Below, one piece after another: positions 47,992-55,459 of a stretch of 64,000 nucleotides of DNA; positions within the stretch are counted from its first letter, which is position 1; the number at the start of each line of letters is the position of its first letter. A program made the position numbers and the translations under genes. Source of the stretch: Candidimonas nitroreducens (GTDB lineage: Bacteria > Pseudomonadota > Gammaproteobacteria > Burkholderiales > Burkholderiaceae_B); the NCBI RefSeq assembly GCF_002209565.1, contig NZ_NJIH01000020.1:17335-81334 (forward strand), written 5' to 3'. Below the pieces are notes generated by a model. The model saw nothing but the letters and a program-made list of their open reading frames with translations. It did no database searches and had not been told where the DNA came from.

Positions 47992-48013
47992 GGCCTTTTG
48001 GCGTCGACGGGCC

Positions 48014-48937
48014 TTAGGCCTGCGGGTATTGCAGCCGGTCGGCGCGGCCCTGCAGCAGCGGCGCATTGAGCTGCACCGCGCTCTTCAGGTAATCCCACAA
48101 CGCCATGACGCGCTTGGAGCGGCGCAGGTCTTCGTGGCAGTACATCCAGAAGCTGCGGGTAATCACCACCTGATCCTGCAGCACCGGCCGCAGGCGGTTG
48201 TCCTGGGCTGCCATGAAGCAGGGCAGCACGGCCAGCGCGCCGCCGCGCAAGGCGGCGTGGTACTGGGCGATCACGCTGGTGCTCTTGAATACCACGCGGC
48301 TGTTGGGCAGCACGTCCTCCAGGTAGCGCAGCTTGTCGCTGAACACCAGCTCTTCCACGTAGCCTATGAAGATGTGTCCGGCCAGGTCGGCGCGCTCGCG
48401 TATGGGGGCGCAGCGTTCGAGGTAGCCGTGGGTGCCGTAGAGCCTGAGTTCATAGTCGGTCAGCCGGGTGCAGATGTAGGGCCCGCGCTGCGGCTGCTCC
48501 AGGGCGATGGCCAGATCGGCCTCGCGCTTGGACAGGCTGATGAAACGCGGCACCGGCAGGATGTCCAGGGTCAGGCCCGGATAGCGCCCCAGGAAGTCGG
48601 TCATGAGCGGCGTCAGCACGTAGTTGCCGAAGCCTTCGGTGCAGCCCACACGCAGGTGTCCGGACAGTGTCTGGCCGATGCCGGAAAGCTCTTCGCGGGC
48701 CGACAGCAGGGCGCCCTCCATTTGCTCGGCATAGGCGAACAGGCGCTGCCCGTCTTCGGTGAGGGTGAAGCCGCTGCTCTTGGACTTGTCGAACAGCACG
48801 GTGTCCAGGCTCTGTTCCAGCGCCTGCACGCGGCGCGAGACCGTGCTGTGCTGCACGCCCAGCCGCAATGCGGCGGCGCTGACGCGCTGGGTGCGCGCCA
48901 CTTCCAGGAAATAGCGTAGGCCGTCCCAATCCAGCAT
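48014..48937 (-). CDS. LysR-family transcriptional regulator
   Basis: A 307-residue LysR regulator. The winged HTH fills the first 60 residues (LDWDGLRYFLEVARTQRVSAAALRLGVQHSTVSRRVQALE), the effector domain starts with SGHLRVGCTEGFGNYVL. ATG 48937 has GGAGA upstream. It is divergent from a LivJ-like receptor with two 14-bp AT-rich sites in between. It probably regulates the receptor and mmsA. Confidence 0.9.
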   Translation of the reverse strand: MLDWDGLRYFLEVARTQRVSAAALRLGVQHSTVSRRVQALEQSLDTVLFDKSKSSGFTLTEDGQRLFAYAEQMEGALLSAREELSGIGQTLSGHLRVGCTEGFGNYVLTPLMTDFLGRYPGLTLDILPVPRFISLSKREADLAIALEQPQRGPYICTRLTDYELRLYGTHGYLERCAPIRERADLAGHIFIGYVEELVFSDKLRYLEDVLPNSRVVFKSTSVIAQYHAALRGGALAVLPCFMAAQDNRLRPVLQDQVVITRSFWMYCHEDLRRSKRVMALWDYLKSAVQLNAPLLQGRADRLQYPQA

Positions 48938-49245
48938 AGGTCTCCGATGCCGGCCGCGGGCCGGCGCCATGGCGCCCGCAGTGCCCGGATCGGCGGGGCC
49001 GTCCGGGGGCGTCGCGGGGGCGCGTTGCTTGTGCAAATATTAGCAAGGAATGTGCAAATATTTGCATGGTCATAAGTTTTTTAGACAACTACACTGCGGC
49101 TGTGTCCTGTCCGGCGAACCTGTGGATCGCCCGGGCGGGGCGCCAGGCCGGCCAGTGGCGAGCCGTTGCGGCATAACGGCTGCCTTCCCGGGGCGGCGTC
49201 CGGTATGTACTGCCAAGACCTATAACGCTACAACGGAGACTACCC
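48938..49245. promoter_or_regulatory. Divergent control region with paired palindromes
   Basis: TGCAAATATTAGCA (49032-49045) and TGCAAATATTTGCA (49053-49066) start exactly 21 bp apart, two helical turns. The second is a perfect 14-bp palindrome and the first differs at one position. They have the T-N11-A form of LysR sites. The remainder of the region (49080-49245) holds only the leader of the receptor gene. Confidence 0.6.
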
Positions 49246-50460
49246 ATGAAGAAATTTTCCCTGTCATTGACGGCGGCGCTGTGCCTGGGCCTTGCGGCCG
49301 GCGCGCAGGCCGAGACCATTCCACCCGTCAAGATCGGCGTGCTCACGGACATGTCCGGGCCCTATGCCTCTATGGGCGGAGCGGGCTCGGTGGCGGCGGC
49401 CAGGATGGCCATAGACGACTGCCTGAAGGCCGAGTGCAAGGGCATGCACGTCGAGCTGGTGTCGGCCGACAATCAGAACAAGGCCGACGTGGGCGCGGCC
49501 AAGGCGCGCGAATGGATAGACCGCGACGGCGTCACGGCGCTGGCCGACCTGACCAATTCGGCGGTGGCGCTGGCGGTGCAGGCAGTGGCCAGGGAAAAGA
49601 ACGTGGTGGCGATGTTCTCGGGCCCGGCCACCACCGACTTGACCAACAAGAGTTGCTCGCCGGTGGGGTTCCACTGGATGTTCGATACTTATTCGCAGTC
49701 GGTAGGGGGCGTCAAGGCGACCGTGCGCAAGGGCGGCAAGTCTTGGTACTTCCTCACGGTCGATTATGCCTTCGGCCACTCGATGGAAAAGGGCGCGGCC
49801 GAGATGGTCAAGCAGCTGGGCGGCACCGTAGTGGGTTCGGTGCTGCATCCGCTGAACACGGCCGACTTCGCCTCTTACCTGCTGCAGGCGCAAAGCTCGA
49901 AGGCGCAGGTGGTGGCCCTGGCCAACGGCGGCCAGGACACGGTCAATGCGATCAAGCAGGCACGCCAGTTCGGCATCGTCAAGGGGGGCCAGCGCCTGGT
50001 GGCGCTGCTGGTGTTCCTGTCCGACTTGCGCGCGCTGGGCCTGGCCAATGCCCAGGGCCTTACCTATGTGGATGGCTTCTACTGGGACTTCGACGCTGCG
50101 TCGCGCAAGTGGTCGGCGCGCTTCGCCCAGGCCTACAAGGGCCTGAAGCCCACCATGACCCAGGCGGGTGTATATTCAAGTGTGCTGCACTACCTGAAGG
50201 CCGTGGCGGCGTCGGGCTCGACCAAGGGCGACGTGGTCGCCGCCGAGATGCGCAAGCTTCCGATCAAAGATCCGATCATGCACCACGCCTCGATACGGCC
50301 CGACGGGCGTGTCATACACGACATGTACCTGTACGAGGTCAAGGCGCCGGCCGAATCGAAGAGCGATTGGGACTATTCCAAGCTGGTGGCGACCATTCCC
50401 GCCAAGGATGCGTTCCAACCGCTGTCGCAATCGACTTGCCCGCTGGTGAAGAAGAGCTGA
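49246..50460 (+). CDS. LivJ-type periplasmic receptor (branched-chain amino acid ABC family)
   Basis: A 404-residue type I periplasmic binding protein. The signal peptide (MKKFSLSLTAALCLGLAAGAQA) precedes VKIGVLTDMSGPYASMGG, the classical family start, and ADNQNKADVG, SCSPVGFHWMFDTY, TVDYAFG and a MHHASIRPDG end. Ligands of such receptors include branched amino acids, amides or aromatic acids. No livHMGF genes are attached to it. It lies 97 bases upstream of mmsA, under the likely LysR-controlled promoter. Confidence 0.9.
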   Translation: MKKFSLSLTAALCLGLAAGAQAETIPPVKIGVLTDMSGPYASMGGAGSVAAARMAIDDCLKAECKGMHVELVSADNQNKADVGAAKAREWIDRDGVTALADLTNSAVALAVQAVAREKNVVAMFSGPATTDLTNKSCSPVGFHWMFDTYSQSVGGVKATVRKGGKSWYFLTVDYAFGHSMEKGAAEMVKQLGGTVVGSVLHPLNTADFASYLLQAQSSKAQVVALANGGQDTVNAIKQARQFGIVKGGQRLVALLVFLSDLRALGLANAQGLTYVDGFYWDFDAASRKWSARFAQAYKGLKPTMTQAGVYSSVLHYLKAVAASGSTKGDVVAAEMRKLPIKDPIMHHASIRPDGRVIHDMYLYEVKAPAESKSDWDYSKLVATIPAKDAFQPLSQSTCPLVKKS

Positions 50461-50557
50461 TCCCACAGCGCGTGGGGTGCAGCCTGGGCGCCCCGCCCTG
50501 GGGCCCCCGCCGCCAACTACTAGATGAGCGCGTCGCCGATGCGCGAAGGAGACCCTG

Positions 50558-52051
50558 ATGAGTGCCGTACCCCGTGTCCCTCTGTTGATCGGAGGCAAGC
50601 TGGTTCAATCCAAGACCAGCGAATGGCGTGACGTGGTCAATCCCGCCACGCAGGAAGTCGTGGCGCAGGTGCCGTTCGCCACCCGCGAAGAGCTCGACCT
50701 GGCCGTGGCCGATTCCAAGCGCGCGTTCCAGGCCTGGCGCAATACCAGCCAGAGCGCGCGGGTGCGGGTCATGCTGAACCTGCAGAAGCTGGTGCGCGAC
50801 AATACCGCCAGGCTGGCCGAGCTGATCACGCAAGAGCACGGCAAAACGCTGCCGGATGCCGAAGGCGAGGTGGGCCGCGGGCTGGAAGTCATCGAACATG
50901 CGTGCTCGATGGCTACGCTGCAGCTGGGCGAGTATGCCGAGAATGCCGCCACGGGCATAGATGTATATACTTTGATACAACCGCTGGGCGTGTGCGCGGG
51001 CATCACCGCCTTCAATTTCCCCATCATGTTGCCGAGCTTCATGTTCCCGGTTGCGGTCACGGCGGGCAATACTTTCATCCTCAAGCCGTCCGAGCAGGAT
51101 CCGAGCTCTTCGCTGCTGCTGGCGCAGCTGGCGCTGGAGGCCGGACTGCCGCCCGGAGTGCTGAACGTGGTGCATGGCGGCCCCGACATGGCCAACGCCA
51201 TCTGCGACCATCCCGACATCAAGGCGCTGTCGTTCATCGGCTCGACGCACGTGGGTACACATATCTACCGCCGCGCCTCCGAGGCCGGCAAGCGCTGCCA
51301 GGCGATGATGGGTGCCAAGAACCACAGCATCGTGATGCCGGATGCCGACCGCGAGGCGGCGCTGAATCAGTTGCTGGGGGCGTCGTTCGGCGCGGCCGGG
51401 CAACGCTGCATGGCAATTTCGGTGGCGGTGCTGGTGGGCGAGGCGCGCGACTGGCTGCCCGACTTCGTCGAGCGGGCGCGCAAGCTCAAGGTCAGCGCGG
51501 GCGTCGATCGCGGCGCCGACCTGGGGCCGCTGGTCTCGCCCAATGCGCGCAAGCGGGTCGAGGCGCTGATCGAGCAGGGCACGAAGGAAGGCGCGGAACT
51601 GGTACTGGACGGGCGCGGTATCGAGGTCGCCGGCTATGCCCAGGGGAATTTCGTGGGGCCGACGGTGTTCAATAATGTGACCGCCGATATGGCGATCTAC
51701 AAGGAAGAGGTGTTCGGGCCGGTGCTGTGCGTGGTGGGGGTGGACACGCTGGAAGAGGCGGTGGAATTCATCAACCGCAATCCGAACGGCAATGGGGTGT
51801 CGATCTTCACGCAAGACGGCGGCGCGGCGCGCTACTTCCAGAACAATATCGACGTGGGCCAGGTCGGCATCAATCTGCCGATTCCGGTGCCAGTGGCATG
51901 GTTCAGCTTCACGGGCTCGCGCGCGTCGAAGCTGGGCGACCTGGGGCCCAACGGCAAGCAGGCGGTGCTGTTCTGGACGCAGACCAAGACGGTGACGGCA
52001 CGCTGGGCGGCGCATCACAAAGAGGTGAATACTACGATCTCGATGAAGTAA
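50558..52051 (+). CDS. mmsA: CoA-acylating methylmalonate-semialdehyde dehydrogenase
   Basis: A 497-residue aldehyde dehydrogenase that makes propionyl-CoA (or acetyl-CoA) from methylmalonate or malonate semialdehyde, in valine or inositol breakdown. Catalytic C284 lies in FGAAGQRCMAIS. The usual ELGGK glutamate block is replaced by MGAKNH (Asn at 255), the mark of the CoA-dependent MMSDH branch. No mmsB partner is beside it. Upstream receptor suggests a degradable substrate giving such a semialdehyde. Confidence 0.93.
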   Translation: MSAVPRVPLLIGGKLVQSKTSEWRDVVNPATQEVVAQVPFATREELDLAVADSKRAFQAWRNTSQSARVRVMLNLQKLVRDNTARLAELITQEHGKTLPDAEGEVGRGLEVIEHACSMATLQLGEYAENAATGIDVYTLIQPLGVCAGITAFNFPIMLPSFMFPVAVTAGNTFILKPSEQDPSSSLLLAQLALEAGLPPGVLNVVHGGPDMANAICDHPDIKALSFIGSTHVGTHIYRRASEAGKRCQAMMGAKNHSIVMPDADREAALNQLLGASFGAAGQRCMAISVAVLVGEARDWLPDFVERARKLKVSAGVDRGADLGPLVSPNARKRVEALIEQGTKEGAELVLDGRGIEVAGYAQGNFVGPTVFNNVTADMAIYKEEVFGPVLCVVGVDTLEEAVEFINRNPNGNGVSIFTQDGGAARYFQNNIDVGQVGINLPIPVPVAWFSFTGSRASKLGDLGPNGKQAVLFWTQTKTVTARWAAHHKEVNTTISMK

Positions 52052-52069
52052 ACATATTACTAAAAATAA

Positions 52070-52098
52070 TTAATATTTATTCTTATATAACATATAAT
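52070..52098 (+). promoter_or_regulatory. cysB promoter overlapping a terminator hairpin
   Basis: A consensus -10 TATAAT at 52093-52098 with a -35-like TTAATA (52070-52075) 17 bp upstream. The -10 runs into the left arm of the following hairpin. Transcription would begin near 52105, inside the stem-loop. Confidence 0.55.
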
Positions 52099-52122
52099 GG
52101 CCCTTCCTAAAGGGCCATTTTT
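52096..52122 (+). terminator. Hairpin with T-run directly at the cysB start codon
   Basis: AATGGCCCTT (52096-52105), loop CCTA, AAGGGCCATT (52110-52119), then T to 52122; the ATG of cysB is at 52123. It looks like an intrinsic terminator for mmsA, and its right arm holds AAGGG, the only plausible ribosome site for cysB. Confidence 0.8.
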
Positions 52123-53073
52123 ATGAACTTACAGCAATTCCGCTTCGTCCGTGAAACCATACGGCGCAATTTCAACTTGACGGAAGCGGCGCGCACGCTG
52201 TTCACTTCGCAGCCGGGCGTCTCGAAGGCGATTATCGAGTTCGAGGACGAGCTCGGCATCAAGATCTTCGAGCGGCACGGCAAGCGCATCAAGGGCCTGA
52301 CCAAGCCGGGAGCGGTGGTGTCGCACGTGATCGACCGCATCATGCGCGAGGTCGACAATCTGAAGAAGGTCAGCGACGAGTTCGCGCGGCGCGACGAGGG
52401 CGGGCTGGTAATCGGCTGCACGCATGCGCAGGCACGCTATATTCTGCCGCGGGTGATTCCAGCCTTCCGCGAAAAATTCCCCAAGGTGCGCCTGTCGCTG
52501 GCTGAGGGCAATCCGCCGCATCTGGCGCAGATGCTGCTGCACGAGCAGGCCGACGTGGCGATCGCAACCGAGACGCTGAATGTGACGCCCGGGCTGGCGG
52601 CGCTGCCGGTGTATTCCTGGGAACATGTGATTGTGGTGCGCCCGGATCATCCGCTGGCCGAACTGACGTCCAGCGCGGCCAAGAAGCTGACGCTGGAACA
52701 GCTGGGGCGCTATCCGATCGTGACGTACGACCACGCGTTTTCGGGGCGCTGCACGATCGACGAGATGTTCGCGGCGAAGGGGGTGACGCCGGATATCGTG
52801 CTGGAGGCGATCGACGCGGATGTGATCAAGACGTATGTGGGCGTAGGGATGGGGATAGGAATCATCGCCGGGATGGCGTTCGACCCGCGCCGCGACAAGG
52901 GGCTGGTGGGGCTGCCGGCGGGGCATTTGTTCGGCACGCATGTGACGAATGTGGCGGTGAAGGCGGGGGTGTTCCTGCGGGATTATGTGTATGTGCTGCT
53001 GGAGATGCTGGCGCCGAATCTGACCCGGGATGTGGTGCAGGAGGCGGTGGATAATGCGGTGCGGAAGGAGTGA
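52123..53073 (+). CDS. cysB: CysB-type LysR regulator
   Basis: A 316-residue LysR regulator whose wording matches CysB/Cbl: MNLQQFRFVRETIRRNFNLTEAARTLFTSQPGVSKAI, then CTHAQARYILP in the effector domain and the YDHAFSGR segment. CysB activates sulfate-assimilation and sulfur-scavenging genes, with acetylserine as inducer. The ribosome site AAGGG is part of the upstream hairpin. An intrinsic terminator follows. I cannot separate CysB from its paralogue Cbl on wording alone. Confidence 0.9.
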   Translation: MNLQQFRFVRETIRRNFNLTEAARTLFTSQPGVSKAIIEFEDELGIKIFERHGKRIKGLTKPGAVVSHVIDRIMREVDNLKKVSDEFARRDEGGLVIGCTHAQARYILPRVIPAFREKFPKVRLSLAEGNPPHLAQMLLHEQADVAIATETLNVTPGLAALPVYSWEHVIVVRPDHPLAELTSSAAKKLTLEQLGRYPIVTYDHAFSGRCTIDEMFAAKGVTPDIVLEAIDADVIKTYVGVGMGIGIIAGMAFDPRRDKGLVGLPAGHLFGTHVTNVAVKAGVFLRDYVYVLLEMLAPNLTRDVVQEAVDNAVRKE

Positions 53074-53119
53074 GGGTTTGCCTTTACCGCCCTGGCGGGC
53101 GGTGTGTGGTTTTGCGTTG

Positions 53120-53150
53120 CGGCCCGTTCTTGGACGGGCCGTAGTTTTTT
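53120..53150 (+). terminator. Intrinsic terminator after cysB
   Basis: CGGCCCGT (53120-53127), a 6-base loop and ACGGGCCG (53134-53141), then TAGTTTTTT. Confidence 0.8.
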
Positions 53151-53201
53151 GGCTGGGATTTTGTTTGGTCGGTTTAGTCGTCGTAGTGTGTAGTTTGGGG
53201 T

Positions 53202-53384
53202 TTCGGTACGTCGGGGCGCCGGGTTCTTCAGACGCGGCCTAGAACGGGGTGTCTCCCTCCGGTTCGATACCCTACTCACCTCCGGGAGGCACCCCGTTCT
53301 CTCCGCTGGTTTTGTAGACGGGTGCAGGACTGATGCTTTGGTGCGTCGGGGGCCGGGTTCTTTCGGTGCGGCCTGGATTTGGGG
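53202..53384. repeat. Structured intergenic repeat with long stem-loop
   Basis: Two diverged direct copies (53202-53249 and 53337-53384) share CGTCGGGG-GCCGGGTTCTT and GCGGCCT blocks. Between them, AGAACGGGGTGTCTCCC (53241-53257) pairs with GGGAGGCACCCCGTTCT (53284-53300), 17 bp with one wobble, around a 26-base loop. The whole 395-base gap between cysB and the next gene has no coding frame I believe in. Confidence 0.7.
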
Positions 53385-53468
53385 CCCCCTCTGGCTTGCC
53401 CGTCGGGATGATCGAAAAGCACTTGTCACTGTGCCGCCATGGCTTGGCACCCGCCCTGCATAAAGGGT

Positions 53469-53942
53469 TCAGGAGTAACCCTTGCCGTTCCACCTGAAGG
53501 TCTTGCTGGCATTGTCATAGCGAAGGTCGTGCATCCCGTTATGCACGGTCGGCAGAACGATGGCTTTCTCAAAGAAATAGGCGAGTTCGATAGCCTTGGG
53601 CGCATAGCCTTGCGGCGTTGCCAAGATCGCATAGCCCGCGCATCCGCCCGAACCGCAATAGCCGAAGCCGGAATCGTTCAGTGAAACCAGCAGGTCGGGC
53701 CGTCCGTCTCCGTTGAGATCGGCATGGCCCACGGTGAAACGGATGTGCTGGCCCGTCTTTTCGTAATCCGTCCATTCCTTGCCGAAGGAGCGGCCAAGGA
53801 CGCCGCGAACCACTGCAGTCTCGGCAGCGGTCGGCTGGCCGCCGACTGCCGCTGTCTGTGGGTAATGCGGCGGGGCTGCTTGCGTCGCCGTTCCAAAAGC
53901 CAGTCCGACGGCGGCCGCCGCCAATGTTGAAATCTGCAGCAT
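53469..53942 (-). CDS. Small secreted protein of unknown function
   Basis: A 157-residue protein with a signal peptide (MLQISTLAAAAVGLAFGTATQA) and a mature part containing GHADLNGDGRPDLLVS, an FG-GAP/EF-hand-like calcium loop, and a Cys pair in GYCGSGGCAG. ATG 53942 has GCGGAGGG upstream. The same frame is open upstream through the neighbouring gene because of that gene's frameshift, giving an apparent 328-codon fusion; the good ribosome site and signal peptide show that this is a separate gene. Function unknown. Confidence 0.75.
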   Translation of the reverse strand: MLQISTLAAAAVGLAFGTATQAAPPHYPQTAAVGGQPTAAETAVVRGVLGRSFGKEWTDYEKTGQHIRFTVGHADLNGDGRPDLLVSLNDSGFGYCGSGGCAGYAILATPQGYAPKAIELAYFFEKAIVLPTVHNGMHDLRYDNASKTFRWNGKGYS

Positions 53943-53980
53943 TTTCGCCCTCCGCTCTTGCCGATAGTTTCTGCCGCTGC

Positions 53981-54428
53981 TCATTGACCGTCGTCGGGGA
54001 CGAAAATATTGCCGCAAGCCGCGCATATCCACTGCTTTTCCCAACGCGCGCGCCTCGCGGTATTTCGGGCTGCGGATAAGGCGATACAGCCAATAGGCCG
54101 GTAGACTCATGAGCAGCAACAGCCAGTTCTGGGGTGGAAGCGTGCCGGGAATCAGCAGGATTCCGTAGATGCCGCCGAGCAGAACCAGCAGCACCAAGGG
54201 TGCGGCTATCCAGTTGTTGGGTGGCGCAGCCCTTTGGGCAAAGCGGGTTCTGGTCGTGCTGGTCGATGACGTCTGGATATTATGTTGGGCGACGCCGAAA
54301 CCTCCCTGCGTCGAAGACCCCATGCTCTGGCCCGTCGCCGTGCCGCTTGTTGTGGTCGTAGTCGTGCCTTGTTCATAGGCCATTGAGCAAAGCTGGACAT
54401 TCCCCGACTGGCATTTCGGACATTGCAT
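53981..54428 (-). pseudogene. Frameshifted zinc-ribbon membrane protein
   Basis: The start reads MQCPKCQSGNVQLCSMAYEQG, a first zinc knuckle, then a Thr/Ser/Gly-rich segment, two hydrophobic helices (APLVLLVLLGGIYGILLIPG and WLLLLMSLPAYWLYRLI), and KYREARALG. There it leaves its frame: in another frame the sequence continues WEKQWICAACGNIFVPDDGQ then TGA (53981-53983), which is the expected second zinc knuckle (W-x-C-x-x-C-G). The span is 448 bases, one more than a multiple of three. The break lies near a CGCGCGCGC tract at 54045-54053, prone to indels. In the read-through frame the protein would lose its second zinc ligand pair and join the next gene. Could also be a sequencing error. Ribosome site GGGAG precedes the ATG. 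Confidence 0.7.
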
Positions 54429-54936
54429 TTTTTCGGCTCCCCAACGTTTCCCCAAAATCCCCCTATGGCTAGATTAACCTGAATCAACCGTTTCGTACAC
54501 GTCCAAACATAACGTCCAAACATAGCGCGGCGGCCATTGACGCGCGATCAGTCGGCCCGGCGAGTAGCGTCATGCCATGAAAATAACGTCCACTGCGACA
54601 GCAGAAGGCACCGCCGCGGTCGCCAACCGATATGTTCGGGAGATGCAGCCGCGGTCGTGGGGGATCGAGGCGCGGGTGTGGGCCAGAAGTTCCTGCTGGC
54701 CGAGGGCTCGACCCGGCTATGGCGCGAAACCTCGTTCCCCGTGTCCAGCCCATCATCGCCTATCCGGCGGCTAATTCCTGAATGGGGCGGCCAGTTATCA
54801 CGAAATGTTTAATATTCGATGAGGTTTTCGTAATGGCCGCGGCGGTACATTATGGGCATCGGGATCGCTGGTTTCTATAGGTCGCTGGCTACGACCTGTG
54901 CACTGGGCGCGATCCATCGTTTCGACGGAGGATGTC
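54429..54936. other. Gene-free region before msrB
   Basis: No reliable gene is seen. It holds a perfect 13-bp tandem duplication, ACGTCCAAACATA, at 54499-54511 and 54512-54524. A 65-codon frame from 54577 has no recognisable content. The end of the region carries the msrB ribosome site CGGAGGA. Confidence 0.5.
54499..54524 (+). repeat. Perfect 13-bp tandem repeat
   Basis: ACGTCCAAACATA twice without gap, upstream of the divergent zinc-ribbon gene and msrB. It could be a paired regulator site or a simple duplication. Confidence 0.8.
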
Positions 54937-55455
54937 ATGGCGACACGCAGGCAATTTGTATTGGCGGGTGCAGGGGCCGCGGTGGCGGCGGGGGCAGCGG
55001 TGCTGTTTCCGGGGCTGGTGCCGGGGGCGGCGCGGGCTGCGGACGGGGCGCCGGCCCAGCGCTTTCCGTTTACTTTGACCGATGCGCAGTGGCGTGCGCG
55101 GCTGACGCCGGCGCAGTACAAGATATTGCGCCAGGAAGGCACCGAGCCGCCTTATTCCAGTCCTTTGAATGATGAGCATCGCGCCGGTATTTTTTCGTGC
55201 GCGGGCTGCGGCAATCGCTTGTATTCGTCGCGCACCAAGTTCGAAAGCCATACGGGCTGGCCCAGCTTCTGGAAGCCGCTGGATGGTGCGATCGGTACGC
55301 ACGAGGATAGGACGTTCGGGATGCTGCGCACAGAGGTGCATTGCGCGCGCTGCGGCGGGCATTTGGGGCATGTGTTCGACGATGGCCCGAAGCCGACGGG
55401 GCTGCGCTATTGCATGGATGGGTTGGCGCTGAGTTTCAAGCCGGGAGCTGCGTAA
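54937..55455 (+). CDS. msrB: Periplasmic methionine-R-sulfoxide reductase MsrB
   Basis: A 172-residue MsrB repairing methionine-R-sulfoxide in proteins. The Tat-like signal TRRQFVLAGAGAAVAAGA (residues 3-20) points to export. Zinc ligands are C88/C91 (CAGCG) and C136/C139 (CARCGGHLGHVF); the catalytic Cys is C159 (LRYCMDGLALSF). SHTGWPSFW is the substrate Trp/His region. ATG 54937 has CGGAGGA in front. dipZ follows after four bases. Confidence 0.93.
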   Translation: MATRRQFVLAGAGAAVAAGAAVLFPGLVPGAARAADGAPAQRFPFTLTDAQWRARLTPAQYKILRQEGTEPPYSSPLNDEHRAGIFSCAGCGNRLYSSRTKFESHTGWPSFWKPLDGAIGTHEDRTFGMLRTEVHCARCGGHLGHVFDDGPKPTGLRYCMDGLALSFKPGAA

Positions 55456-55459
55456 AGCC

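Noticed and set aside
53261..53271. GGTTCGATACC, resembling the T-arm of a tRNA
   Set aside because: No acceptor stem, anticodon arm or D-arm can be built around it. It lies in the loop of the stem at 53241-53300, so it is probably chance.
53469..54455. A single 328-codon gene
   Set aside because: The second half has its own ribosome site and signal peptide, and the first half has its natural zinc-ribbon ending in another frame. A frameshift explains it better.
54577..54774. 65-codon frame starting MKITSTATAEG
   Set aside because: No ribosome site, no recognisable domain, low-complexity Arg/Ser/Pro end. It could equally be noise.
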